Positions 7,524 to 16,862 of a stretch of DNA of 64,000 nucleotides are shown in pieces. The stretch's first letter is position 1. Each line of letters starts with the position of its first letter. Origin of the DNA: Candidatus Parabeggiatoa sp. nov. 2 (GTDB lineage Bacteria; Pseudomonadota; Gammaproteobacteria; Beggiatoales; Beggiatoaceae). Below the pieces are notes generated by a model, which saw nothing but the letters and a program-made list of their open reading frames with translations, had not been told where the DNA came from and searched no databases. Position numbers and translations under genes: made by a program. The stretch spans positions 1 through 64,000 of the forward strand of contig NBMI01000011.1 in the NCBI GenBank assembly GCA_002085445.1, given 5' to 3'.

Positions 7524-10469
7524 CTATTGTCCGCCTCGCACCGGCCACATGTAGTAGGTATTAACCTTGTCAGCAACGTACACGCCGCCGTCATAGATAT
7601 CCACGTACCATGCGAAGCTCGTGCCGTCTGCGTACGCGGTAGCCGCCCAGTAGCAGCCCGACTGCACGCCCGGAAACGCATCACTTTCTTTCCACTGATC
7701 CGTACCCGCTGCATTGGAGAGTGCCGGTTTTTTATATTTCTTGTCCACCATCTCCTCCCACTCATCTTTAGTCGGTAAGCGCCAATCTCCTGCCTTTGAA
7801 CCGTCACAGAGGCCACATTGTCCATGAGCTAGATTAGCCGCTTTTTGCAGAGCCGTTTCCCAATTCTGTCGGCCAAAACAATTGGCATTTTTTAGCAAGA
7901 TTAGCCCAGTTTTGTTGTCTGTGACGGTTCCATCGCCATTGTCAATATAGCGGTATGACGCTAAGACTTGTAGCCGTTTTTGGGCTTCTTCTGCATACTT
8001 CTTTAGCGTATTACCATTTAAATATGCTTGATAAGCCGCTTTGATATTTTGCTGACAGGCCTTTTGCCAAGCCTTTTCATCCTCTTTCCGTTCCGCTTGA
8101 CTTAGCGACGCGAGTTCTTCCGGTTCTTTAATGGCTGGTAGCCGCTTTTTCGCCTCTACAGCATACTGTTTGAGCGTGCCACCTTCTGAATACGTTTGAT
8201 AAGCCGCTTTGATATTTTGCTGACCGGCCTTTTGCCAAGCCTTTTCATCCTCTTGTCTTTTCCGTTCCTCTTCTGCTCGACGTTGAGCCAGTTCAGCTTG
8301 CGGCCTTTTTTCAGCGTTGTCTTTAATGGCTTTTAAATCACGGCTCAATTGCCGCGCCGAGGAATGCCGTTGTTTTGGCACTTCCTCAACACAATCAAAC
8401 AATAACTCTCGCAAAGCTTGCACCTCTGGCAATTTTCGTTCAGAAAAACGGCGCGGACTTAAGCTCGTCCACAAACGATACATCGTCGCCCCAAACGCAA
8501 ACACATCACTTGTCGCGCTCGGCTTGCCGTACTGACTAAAACCTTGCTGCTCCGGCGGCGCATAATCCAACGTACCAAACACCGCTTGCCCAAAGGTACT
8601 TAATCCAGAACGACTCCGCGACACGGCCGCCTCGTTCCGCAACGAAGTCGCCACCTTTGATAATCCAAAATCAATGATTTTCACTGAGATTGAGTCCTCC
8701 GAGGTTTTGGAAACCTCGGAGGTATTTTTCAGCAAGATATTCGCTGGCTTTAAATCAAGGTGAAAAATGCCAGCCTCATGGGCAATCTGCAAGCCCTTAG
8801 CGATTTGTAGGCCGACAGCGAGGCCGGTTTCTAAATCCATCGGGCCGTATTTTTCTAACCACGCTTCACCATCAACCGCGCCGTCAATATACTCAGTAAC
8901 GAAATAGGCCCGTTCTTGTTTAAAACTATCCACATAACCAAAATCCAACGGTTCTGGGATATAATCACCGGCGATGTCGCGCATTATAAACGGTTCTTTA
9001 AACACCTCATCAAGTGTGCCCTTGAGACTCTCCCATAAGCACTTCACCACCACCCGTTTTTGTCTTATTAAACGATTATGGTTTTGGCACAAGAACACAC
9101 AACCCATGCCGCCAGCACCCAACAAGCGTTCCAACGGATATTTGCGGATATCATGCAACGCATATCGCTGTGGTTCGATAGCAATGGCAGCTTGCAAATT
9201 GTCCAAGGCTTCGGTGTAAGCTTGGCGCCGCAACTGCACCTGAAAAAGATTAAAATAGGCTAAGGCCTTATCGGCCTGATTGTGAGCATTTTCAATGGCT
9301 TGGCTAAATAACCGCTCGGCCGCTTCCAAATCACCCGTCGAAGACAACGCACTGCCCACCATGATAGAGACGCGACTATAGTCAGGATTCTGCTGCGGCA
9401 ACTCTTTGAGTTGTGAGGCCGCTTTCCGAATCAGTTGCATACTTTCGCTATTGTGCTGAGTAAACTCATCACGCGGTTTGACTTGTGACGATAAACCCTG
9501 ATACGCCATCAGTTTAGTGACGAGTTGTAAAATCTCCTCAGCCAAGCTTTTAGTGAGTTTAACTTCTTCTTTAGTCTCTATGACATCCTCATGGATTTCC
9601 TCAAGCGTCGAATAAACGTCTTTAGCCCACGCCAGCATTTCTTCTAGCCGAGTGTCAAAGCGACGACTAAAACGAAGCAATTGTTCATGGCGCGTTTGCC
9701 AAGCCGCCTCAGTTTTTCGCAAGTCTTGTAATTGTTGCGCGACTTCAACCAAATTGGCCGACTTTTCCGATATGGCTTGGCTCAGATTCTCTTCGACCGT
9801 TTTCAAGGCCGTCTGGAGAGTTCGCACCTCTATACATAAACCCTCGCGCTGCAAAGCCGCTTGGGTTTTTTCCAGCCGCTCATCTTGACGGACAAGCTCA
9901 CGGAAAAAAAACACCACGCTTTCGCCTAACAATCCCTCAAAGCGAAGAAAAGCTGCCAACGTGTCATCCACCTTTTCTAAGCACTGCATTTGTTCAAGCA
10001 CTAAATCGGTGAGAGCGAAAGTCTCTCTATAACTAATTAAGGCTACCAAGTCCTCATCAGTGAGTTGTTCAAACTGAAAGAGTTTATCCTTGTGTTTGGC
10101 AAACGCTTTAAGTGATTTAACGGCTTGCTTGCGAAAGGCCTGCAACTCATCGCTTTTGAGGCCGTGTTGTTGTGCAAAAGGTTGCAAATAGTGCTGTTCA
10201 ATTTGCGCCGCAAACTCGCGAGTGATTTTGGAATTGAATATCTTTTGCGTCAAGGCGAGTTTTTTATCGGGCGCCGCCAATCCGACGCTGATGGCAACGA
10301 CAGTGTAGCCATAACCGTCTGAATAAGCTTGATTGATTTCATAAGCACTGAAAGTAAAATGCGCTTTGAGAATAGACAGTGCTTTTCCGCCCACCTTTTC
10401 GGCAATCTCCACCACGGCGGGGCTATCTAGTAATGAACCGAGTAAAGTTTGTAGGAGTGATGGTGGCAT
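7524..10469 (-). CDS. Ser/Thr protein kinase with N-terminal coiled coil and C-terminal DUF1566 (Lcl) domain
   Basis: The 981-residue protein has an uncharacterised helical N-terminus (1-190), a long coiled coil (190-320), TPR-like helices (360-435) and a Hanks-type kinase domain (about 445-715). The ATP loop is GAGGMG (451-456), the Lys is in VVVK (476), the catalytic loop is HLDLKPAN (570-577), DFG is at 600-602, and the APE-like motif is YAPPEQ. His-Leu-Asp replaces His-Arg-Asp. After the kinase come two similar ~45-residue modules (about 740-785 and 796-837) with EDEKAWQKA at their start, then a DUF1566 domain (840-981) with NGDGTVTD, DWRLPTKDEW and WPVR. No membrane segment is obvious. 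The substrate is unknown. A palindromic repeat lies in frame between the catalytic loop and DFG. Confidence 0.9.
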   Translation of the reverse strand: MPPSLLQTLLGSLLDSPAVVEIAEKVGGKALSILKAHFTFSAYEINQAYSDGYGYTVVAISVGLAAPDKKLALTQKIFNSKITREFAAQIEQHYLQPFAQQHGLKSDELQAFRKQAVKSLKAFAKHKDKLFQFEQLTDEDLVALISYRETFALTDLVLEQMQCLEKVDDTLAAFLRFEGLLGESVVFFFRELVRQDERLEKTQAALQREGLCIEVRTLQTALKTVEENLSQAISEKSANLVEVAQQLQDLRKTEAAWQTRHEQLLRFSRRFDTRLEEMLAWAKDVYSTLEEIHEDVIETKEEVKLTKSLAEEILQLVTKLMAYQGLSSQVKPRDEFTQHNSESMQLIRKAASQLKELPQQNPDYSRVSIMVGSALSSTGDLEAAERLFSQAIENAHNQADKALAYFNLFQVQLRRQAYTEALDNLQAAIAIEPQRYALHDIRKYPLERLLGAGGMGCVFLCQNHNRLIRQKRVVVKCLWESLKGTLDEVFKEPFIMRDIAGDYIPEPLDFGYVDSFKQERAYFVTEYIDGAVDGEAWLEKYGPMDLETGLAVGLQIAKGLQIAHEAGIFHLDLKPANILLKNTSEVSKTSEDSISVKIIDFGLSKVATSLRNEAAVSRSRSGLSTFGQAVFGTLDYAPPEQQGFSQYGKPSATSDVFAFGATMYRLWTSLSPRRFSERKLPEVQALRELLFDCVEEVPKQRHSSARQLSRDLKAIKDNAEKRPQAELAQRRAEEERKRQEDEKAWQKAGQQNIKAAYQTYSEGGTLKQYAVEAKKRLPAIKEPEELASLSQAERKEDEKAWQKACQQNIKAAYQAYLNGNTLKKYAEEAQKRLQVLASYRYIDNGDGTVTDNKTGLILLKNANCFGRQNWETALQKAANLAHGQCGLCDGSKAGDWRLPTKDEWEEMVDKKYKKPALSNAAGTDQWKESDAFPGVQSGCYWAATAYADGTSFAWYVDIYDGGVYVADKVNTYYMWPVRGGQ
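8696..8722. repeat. Perfect 27-bp palindrome inside the kinase gene
   Basis: CCTCCGAGGTTT, a TGG loop, then AAACCTCGGAGG: 12-bp perfect arms. On the coding strand it gives TSEVSKTSED just before the DFG region of the kinase. The palindromic repeat has been accepted in frame. Confidence 0.85.
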
Positions 10470-10526
10470 AGTGTGTTAGTCGCCTGATTTATATTAAAAT
10501 AACTAAATTATAGCAAAAATAAAATG

Positions 10527-10740
10527 GTAAATAAAAATGAACTTTTAGGCGATGAATCGCCTACTACAAACTAACTAACTACAAACGCTTAGGCGATGAA
10601 TCGCCTACTACAAACTCTGAACGCTTAGGCGATGAATCGCCTACTACAAACTAACTAACTACAAACGCTTAGGCGATGAATCGTCTACTACAAACTAACT
10701 ACAAACGCTTAGGCGATGAATCGCCTACTACAAACTAACT
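10527..10740. repeat. Palindrome array of the GTAGTAGGCGAT family (inverted)
   Basis: Five units of GGCGATGAATCGCCTACTAC, separated by ACAAACTAACTAACTACAAACGCTT-type linkers that differ by 4-nt steps (AACT). These are the reverse complement of the units at 2150-2830. The region 10470-10841 contains no gene. Confidence 0.85.
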
Positions 10741-10841
10741 CACATTAATTCGTTTATCCGCGTAATTCGTTGTACTCCGCGTGCTTAAAGCTTTGGTACT
10801 CCAACTGAAGCGAGAGATGAAAGGATAAATCCGAATCATGT

Positions 10842-11333
10842 TCATGAGTTTGGGAAAGAACCATGCGATATAGGGTTTTCCGTTACCAATCCTTCCACTT
10901 GGGCAGCTTGCAAAAGCTCAATATCTGTCGTCAAAAAAATCAGTGGAGATAAACCATTGTGTAAAAGAATCTGGTTATATTGCAAAGCACAAGCTAAATG
11001 CACAGCATCATAGCCACGTAATTTCTGTCGAACAGTCAATTCAATCGCTTCATCTACACGCGAAGCTTCAACAGGTATTAAAAGATACTGTTGTTGGCAA
11101 TCTTGGCTTAGCTGGGTTCGGATTTGTTGATACTCATTTTGAGTAATAAAGTTGCCTCGCAACTTGCCCGCAAAAGCGGCAGCAACTTCTACCCGACTTA
11201 TCTCAGCAGTAACAATCGTTCTCGTTGAATCATTACAGCGTTTTTTAACCCAATCTGTACCTTCCTCGCTCAAATAACGTTTAACTAAAGCACTACTATC
11301 AAAATAGTCAACGTGACTTATGTTTTGTTCCAT
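10842..11333 (-). CDS. PIN-domain toxin (VapC-like), second locus
   Basis: The 163-residue protein carries VDYFDSSALVKRYL with the first Asp, EISRVEVAAAF with the conserved Glu, and GYDAVHLACAL plus LTTDIELL with the C-terminal Asp residues, a complete PIN signature. The family consists of single-strand-specific endoribonucleases. The start overlaps the end of the upstream frame by 16 bp, so translation is probably coupled. Unlike the locus at 1.4-2.0 kb, the partner upstream is longer than a standard VapB. The target RNA cannot be deduced. Confidence 0.85.
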   Translation of the reverse strand: MEQNISHVDYFDSSALVKRYLSEEGTDWVKKRCNDSTRTIVTAEISRVEVAAAFAGKLRGNFITQNEYQQIRTQLSQDCQQQYLLIPVEASRVDEAIELTVRQKLRGYDAVHLACALQYNQILLHNGLSPLIFLTTDIELLQAAQVEGLVTENPISHGSFPNS

Positions 11334-11650
11334 GAGCGATTCTCTCTTTCTTCAATAATCATGTCACTAGCTGGTTTACCACCGGCACGAATAGGTTGCC
11401 GAGTTTTCATTTCAGGTTTTGCTAAGTATTGTGCAATACTTTTTGCATCAGGGGCTGTTGCACCAGCCCGGCGCAAAACGCTAATCGTTTGCTCTTGCAA
11501 CGATAAAGAAGTTGATTCAATTATTGGTTGAGTCATTCTTTCCGTTTTAAGAAAACGAAGTCCCAATTCCAAAAGGCGGGGTAATTCGTTTTTATAGAAA
11601 CGTAATTGTTGTGCAAGTTCTTTCGTGACTTGTATTTCGACAGTTTCCAT
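11318..11650 (-). CDS. Probable antitoxin partner of the PIN toxin
   Basis: The start is taken at METVEIQVTKELAQQL (ATG at 11650); an in-frame ATG 10 codons further up is possible. The ~110-residue product has an amphipathic N-terminal part (KELAQQLRFYKNELPRLLE) and a basic, disordered C-terminus rich in Arg, Lys and Glu that would wrap the toxin. It overlaps the PIN gene by 16 bp. No standard VapB family is recognised, so the assignment depends on context. It resembles short proteins found next to PIN genes in cyanobacteria and Beggiatoa, an impression I cannot verify here. Confidence 0.6.
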   Translation of the reverse strand: METVEIQVTKELAQQLRFYKNELPRLLELGLRFLKTERMTQPIIESTSLSLQEQTISVLRRAGATAPDAKSIAQYLAKPEMKTRQPIRAGGKPASDMIIEERENRSWNKT

Positions 11651-11851
11651 TTTGCGTTCTCTAATGAGATTAGTTAGCAACAGTCATTTAGCTTGTTAAG
11701 TCCAAACTGAAATATTTGGACTTTGTACACCTGTTTCCGTCCAAACTGAAAGGTTTGGACTTTGTACAAAGCTAAAGCTTTTGTACTCCAACTTAAGCGT
11801 ACAAAGCTAAAGCTTTGGTACTCCGATGAAACGTACAAAGCTAAAGCTTTG

Positions 11852-11995
11852 GTATAGTTATCCAGATAACTTTTGTACCTAAAACCAGTTAATGAAGAAA
11901 TTAACGAATCAAGCCAAGTTTTTCAAAATTTAGTCGTTTATTTCCCAATCAAAGTACTCATCAGGAATGGACAAAACTTATCTGGACAAGTATAC
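11852..11995. mobile_element. MITE-like element, 144 bp with ~27-bp inverted ends
   Basis: Left end GTATAGTTATCCAGATAAC then TTTTGTACC. Right end on the other strand GTATACTTGTCCAGATAAG then TTTTGTCCA. The arms agree at about 22 of 27 positions. No frame inside. It lies 27 bp beyond the clpA stop. Upstream, 11700-11850 carries several GTCCAAACTG / AAGCTTTGGTACTCC palindromes; nothing else is seen in 11651-12021. Confidence 0.7.
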
Positions 11996-12021
11996 TCCTC
12001 CGATGAAACTCCTGTTGGACT

Positions 12022-14267
12022 TTAAGCGAGTATTGCTTCTTCTTCGGCAATCTCGGCGCTTTCAAAGCTAAACTTCAGTTCACCGTCTTCTTCGCGCACT
12101 TGCACATGTCCACCGTTTTCCAGTTTCCCAAACAGTAATTCTTCCGACAGCGCTTTTTTGATTTTGTCTTGAATTAAACGCGCCATCGGCCTTGCACCCA
12201 TGAGTGGATCGTAGCCATGTTTTGCCAACCATTGTTGTGCAGCTTCGTCCACTTCGATGGTGACATTTTTGTCGATCAATTGGGCTTCTAGTTCAAGGAT
12301 GAATTTGTTTACCACATGTCCAATGGTTTCTGGCGCTAAGGCCTTAAATTGGACGATGGCTTCTAAGCGGTTGCGAAATTCGGGCGTGAAGCTGCGTTTG
12401 ATGATTTCCAAGACATCCGTGGAATGATCTTGTAGGCTAAATCCCATAGAAGCGCGACTGGCTTGTTCGGCCCCAGCATTAGTCGTCATCACAATCACAA
12501 CATGACGAAAATCTGTTTTGCGTCCATTGGTATCCGTCAATGAGCCATGATCCATGACTTGTAATAAGATATTAAAAACATCGGGGTGGGCCTTTTCCAC
12601 TTCGTCTAATAGCAACACCGCGTGTGGATTCTTATTAATGGCTTCGGTGAGTAAGCCGCCCTGATCAAAACCAATATAGCCGGGCGGGGCACCAATCAAA
12701 CGAGATACCGTATGTCGTTCCATATATTCGGACATATCAAAGCGGACCAGTTCTATGCCCATAATACGCGCCAATTGGCGCGTCACTTCGGTTTTGCCAA
12801 CCCCAGTCGGCCCGGCAAACAGGTAAGAACCAATGGGTTTCTCAGGGCTGCCTAAGCCAGAGCGCGACATTTTAATCGCCACTGCCAAGGTTTCAATCGC
12901 CTCATCTTGGCCGTAAACCACCATTTTCAAATCACGCTCAAGATTTCTCAACGTTTCTTTGTCAGAAACGGAAACATTTTTCGGTGGAATGCGGGCAATT
13001 TTGGCAACGATATCTTCAATATCGTTAACCTCAAGGAGATTTTTGCGTTCGCTTCATCAATCACATCAATCGCTTTGTCGGGTAAATGTCTATCATTGAT
13101 GTAACGAGCGGATAATTCCGCAGCCGCCCGTAAGGCCTGTGGCGCATATTTAAGTTCGTGATGTTCTTCAAAACGCGATGAAAGTCCATGTAGGATTTGG
13201 ACGGCCTCCTCAACGGACGGTTCAGGAACATCAATTTTTTGGAAGCGGCGCGACAAAGCCCGATCTTTTTCAAAAATGCCGCGATATTCCTGATAAGTCG
13301 TTGAACCGATACATCTAATTTCACCAGCGGCCAACATCGGTTTCAGCAAATTAGAGGCATCCATCGCACTGCCTGAAGCGGCCCCAGCGCCAATAATGGT
13401 ATGGATTTCATCAATAAACAAAATCGCGCCCGTTTGTTTACCCAATTCGACTAAAACGGCTTTAAGGCGTTTTTCAAAATCGCCGCGATATCGGGTGCCA
13501 GCCAGCAACGTGCCCATGTCTAGGGCATACATAACACTGTTTACCAAAATGTCGGGGACTTTTTTCTCGGTAATCAATTTGGCTAAGCCCTCGGCCAAAG
13601 CCGTTTTTCCCACACCCGCTTCACCCACCAATAGCGGATTATTTTTGCGCCGTCGGCATAATATTTGCATCATGCGCTCTATTTCGTGTTGTCGCCCAAT
13701 CAATGGATCTATTTTGCCCGCCTTCGCTTGTTCATTCAGATTGACGGTAAAGACTTCCAAAGGATTTTTAGTGGGGGCCGACTCGCCATCTTGTTCATCT
13801 TCTTGCGAGCCCGAAAAATCAGGATTGCCATTGTCAATTTTGGAAATACCATGAGAAATATAATTGACCACATCAAGGCGGGAGACCTCTTGCTTTTCGA
13901 GAAAGTACACGGCTTGTGACTCTCGTTCTCCGAAAATAGCGACTAACACATTCGCGCCAGTGACTTCCCTTTTACCCGAAGATTGCACATGAAAGACGGC
14001 CCGTTGCAGCACCCGTTGAAAACCGAGAGTAGGTTGCGTATCCCGTTGATCTCTTTTGGACAATTTAGGGGTAGTTTCTTCCAAAAAACGAGACAAGTCT
14101 CTTTTAAGTCTGTCCATATTCACAGCACAAGCGTGCAAGACTCGGACGGCATCCTTATTACCTACCAGCGCCAGTAAGAGATGTTCCACTGTCATAAACT
14201 CATGACGCTTTTGACGTGCCGCCTGAAAGGCGGTATTCAGGGTCAATTCAAGTTCTTTACTTAACAT
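12022..14267 (-). pseudogene. clpA: ATP-dependent protease subunit ClpA, broken by an out-of-frame internal deletion
   Basis: ClpA unfolds substrates for ClpP in the cytoplasm. The 5' frame (start MLSKELELTL at 14267, with GAGG upstream) holds the N domain and first AAA+ domain with Walker A GEAGVGKT and Walker B ILFIDE. It then runs out of frame after KAIDVIDEA. The second AAA+ domain (frame to 12022) has GPTGVGKT and VLLLDEVEKAHPD and ends in an acidic tail. Reading the third frame back from NLERDLK gives SERKNLLEVNDIEDIV, so about nine residues of the usual sequence between DEA and SERK are missing and the frame changes at about 13050-13065. A frame extending upstream to 14381 is repeat-derived (LPIT heptads) and is not used. 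Real deletion or assembly error cannot be separated here. Confidence 0.85.
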
Positions 14268-14282
14268 GTTCAAGACCTCTTT

Positions 14283-14336
14283 TTGTGGGTAATTGGTAAT
14301 CGGTAATTGGTAATCAGTAATTGGTAATTGGTAATT
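14283..14336. repeat. Heptamer array (GTAATTG type) before clpA
   Basis: About seven tandem 7-mers of the GGTAATT family, with variants GGTAATC and AGTAATT, ending 16 bp before the clpA start codon (minus strand). Conceptual translation gives the artefactual LPITNYQ heptad. The rest of 14268-14715 contains the GGGGTGGTGAAA motif (about 14524) and CCCATTACC heptamers (14688-14709) but no gene. Confidence 0.8.
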
Positions 14337-14715
14337 ACAGCCCTTCGCCATTGGGGAGTACCAAATTAAATGTTTACCCAATCGATTTTTGATTTAGGAC
14401 CATGTCAATCCGTCAATAAAAATTATTGGGTATAATTCAAATAGTTAATTAGGTTAGGCCCGTTTTTGACGCGAAAATCATTAAAAATTCTCACAAGGGT
14501 ATATTATTTTTTGGGAGGCCCCTACTGGGGTGGTGAAAGTCTCGTTGTTTGGTAGCCACGATTGATCCCTGTGCCTTTACTTATGCAAGTAATTGAATTA
14601 CAAAGTGTTTAATCCTTTCATCCCAAATCCTTTCATCCCAAATTCGTGGGCCATAGAAGGCCATTTTCACCACAAAAAGCGCCTACCCATTACCCATTAC
14701 CCATTACCAATTGAC

Positions 14716-15036
14716 TCATGCTTTTTCCATCATACACAGGAGAGGATGCTGATTTTCACGGGCGTAGCTATTAACTTGAGCCACTTTCGTTTCTGCAATT
14801 TCACGGGTATAAGTACCGCAAATGCCTTTGCCCTTGATATGCACTTGTAACATCACACGGGTGGCTAATTCCCTATTCATACCAAAAAATATTTCTAAGA
14901 CCTGAACAACAAAATCCATGGGCGTGTAATCATCGTTCAAGAGTACCACTTTATATAGCGGTGGGCGCTTGAGCTTCGGTTTCGCTTCTTGAACAACTAC
15001 ATCATCATCATACGTCGTGTCGGGGAACTGTGCCAT
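14716..15036 (-). CDS. clpS: Clp protease adaptor ClpS
   Basis: ClpS delivers N-degron substrates to ClpA. The start is taken at [10 protein letters not shown] (15036), which gives the usual ~106-residue length; the frame itself opens slightly earlier. Characteristic motifs are [17 protein letters not shown] (with the Asn-Asp-Asp of the N-degron pocket), the HIKGKGICG segment, and a C-terminal [12 protein letters not shown] strand. It lies 448 bp upstream of clpA on the same strand, separated by repeats, so the usual clpS-clpA tandem is kept but spread out. The frame is intact although its partner is broken. Confidence 0.95.
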   Translation of the reverse strand: MAQFPDTTYDDDVVVQEAKPKLKRPPLYKVVLLNDDYTPMDFVVQVLEIFFGMNRELATRVMLQVHIKGKGICGTYTREIAETKVAQVNSYARENQHPLLCMMEKA

Positions 15037-15248
15037 AGCTCTTTCACCACATCTCAATTTTAATAAAATTTTCCGGATTTTCTCTCATGGAACGTTAAGA
15101 AAAAAATGTCTAAGGTTATAATGTTATCTCATTTATGACAATCCTTTGAACAGATTTTCAGACACCGTGCCAAACTTGAGTTTGGCAAATTGGAGCGCCA
15201 AACTGGAGTTTGGCAAAGCGCTATAGCCATTACTCCGTTTATACTTTG

Positions 15249-15330
15249 CACGGCTATAGATTTTCAGAAGCAGCCAACTGAAAGCGAAAGTCCCCTAAAG
15301 GGGACTAAATAATTATCTGAAAATCTATAA
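15249..15330. repeat. Inverted-repeat element sharing its core with 977-1052
   Basis: Bounded by TATAGATTTTCAGA and TCTGAAAATCTATA, with an inner palindrome AGTCCCCTAAAGGGGACT. The unit near 977-1052 is the same element in the opposite orientation. Other repeats fill 15037-15840, including copies of the TTCGCTACGCGAGAT motif; no gene is seen. Confidence 0.65.
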
Positions 15331-15877
15331 AAACTGAAACTGATCTCGCTTAAACTTTGAACCTTTCGTTCTTCGCTACGCGAGATCACTAACGCCTATC
15401 CCAACACCCTCTCAAGAGGAACTTGCCACGGTTTGACTCACATCGATAGAGGGGTGTGTAAGAATTCCAAATCTTCAATTTTGTGCAGTCTAACCGACTC
15501 AGGAACGGTGTGGTATCACAATTGGTAATTGGTCATTGGTCATTGGATTCTGTATTGTTTTGGTTCATGCATCCAAAAACCCTCTAAAAACCAACAAGTT
15601 TCTGAGTCCTTAAGCCTATACTTTGCGCGGCTAAAAACCGGACTATACCAATGAAAATGAAAAATGAAAAATGTTAATGTAAACGACTCATTTTATAAAT
15701 AGACTTAGCCTCGTCATAAATTGAGCTTTTTACACACCCCTAAATCCCCGCTTTGAGGGGACTTGCGTCGGATTTATTCACATCGATAGAAGGGTGAGGG
15801 GGTGTGTTTACAAAAGCTCAAATTATTCCGGCGCAAAGTCTAGTTTTTTCATTTTCACGGTTTTAAAGTACGTTCCC

Positions 15878-15990
15878 TATAACCTTGTGAGTGTACAAGT
15901 CCCCTTTAGAATAGTCCAACTATTAGCCTTATGCTAATGGCTGGAGTTAAAGGCAGTAGCCTCACCCCATTCTCGGAATGGGGTTTTTGA
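15878..15990 (+). ncRNA. Candidate small RNA ending in a strong intrinsic terminator
   Basis: A possible -10 box TATAAC (15878-15883) has TTCACG about 18 bp upstream. About 75 bp later comes an 8-bp perfect stem CCCCATTC-TCG-GAATGGGG (15965-15983) followed by TTTTT, a textbook intrinsic terminator on the plus strand. No coding frame precedes it. Between them, ATTAGCCTTATGCTAATGGCT can form further hairpins. This text is not an obvious copy of the dispersed repeats. No known RNA family is recognised. It ends about 145 bp before the RDD gene and could be a leader of it or an independent RNA. Confidence 0.4.
15964..15988 (+). terminator. Intrinsic terminator
   Basis: Stem CCCCATTC/GAATGGGG with a 3-nt loop and a run of five T. 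It lies upstream of the RDD gene with no plus-strand gene before it, hence the small RNA proposal. Directly after it a second palindrome, AAACTTTTGCC with GGCAAAAGTTT, is one of a dispersed family. Confidence 0.7.
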
Positions 15991-16133
15991 AAAAAAACTT
16001 TTGCCGAGGCAAAAGTTTCTTCAAAACTTATTAGATGAACCAATTACCAATTACCAATTACCATAAGGATTGGCTCGTACCAACCTCAATCTAATATATA
16101 AAAGTTTGATGTGTAAAAGGAGAGATTTCAAGT

Positions 16134-16574
16134 ATGGAAGTCCCACCGGGCCCAGAAAAATGGCCTTCAGCCAGTTTATTACGTTTATTTATCGTCTTAT
16201 GTTATGAGAGTTTATTATTATTTTCAGTGCTATTTTTGGCGGCCGCGTTAGCCTATCCGGTGACAGACGGACAAGTGAGTTTGCCCTATCAAATTTATTT
16301 ATTGACAGTCGGTTTTCTTTACTTTGCGTGGCCGTGGTTACACGGCGGACAAACGCTAGGGATGAAAGCGTGGCGGGTTCAATTAGTGTCTCGCGATGGC
16401 GAACCACTCACTTGGCAGCAAGCCTTGCTGCGTTTTTCAATGGCTATCGTGTCATGGTTAGCGTTGGGGATGGGATTTTTTTGGGCCCTTGTGGACAAAC
16501 AGCGACGGACTTGGCATGATTGGGCTTCAAATACGCGCATGGTTTTACGGCCTAAGCCTTCCAAAAGAAAATAA
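16134..16574 (+). CDS. RDD family inner-membrane protein
   Basis: The 146-residue protein has three hydrophobic segments (about residues 18-42, 50-66 and 98-118) and the RDD-like signature: an Arg in the first segment (LLRLFIVLCYE), GQTLGMKAWRVQLVSRDGEPL in the middle, and RRTWHDWASNTRMV near the end, where the Asp-X-X-Ala motif is typical. The family is widespread and its transport role is mostly unproven. AGGAG lies 10 nt before the ATG. Heptamers of the CCAATTA type sit at 16038-16062, about 70 bp upstream. It stands alone on the plus strand. Confidence 0.9.
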   Translation: MEVPPGPEKWPSASLLRLFIVLCYESLLLFSVLFLAAALAYPVTDGQVSLPYQIYLLTVGFLYFAWPWLHGGQTLGMKAWRVQLVSRDGEPLTWQQALLRFSMAIVSWLALGMGFFWALVDKQRRTWHDWASNTRMVLRPKPSKRK

Positions 16575-16862
16575 GTAATGTGCCTAGAGTTTTTCAGATA
16601 AAAATTTTTGGAGTTGAAAACTGAAGAATCATGGCACTAAAAACGTTTCTTAACTTAATGGCATTGCCCCCTACCTGGGGTGGTGAAAATCAAGTTCCGA
16701 TGGAGCTATAAGTTGATCCCACTTTTGTTCCTCTTGTGAAAATAACTCATAAAAGACAATTATTTAAATATCTTAACCACCTCACCCCCTACTCCCTCAA
16801 GGGGACTACAGGGGGGGGCCAAACCGATGCCAGATTCGGGTACCCATTACCCATTATCCACT
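16575..16862. repeat. Intergenic region with dispersed motifs
   Basis: Contains a copy of the GGGGTGGTGAAAAT...TTGATCCC motif (about 16679-16730) and CCCATTACCCATTATCC heptamers at the 3' end of the channel gene. No gene seen. Confidence 0.6.

Noticed and set aside
13040-13070. Intein, intron or programmed frameshift explaining the clpA break
   Set aside because: Residues are missing and not added, so intron or intein is excluded; no slippery heptamer or stem-loop is evident for recoding.
14268-14381. Longer N-terminus for ClpA
   Set aside because: The extra residues (LPITDYQLPIT) are a translation of heptamer repeats; the ATG at 14267 has a ribosome site and matches the family start.
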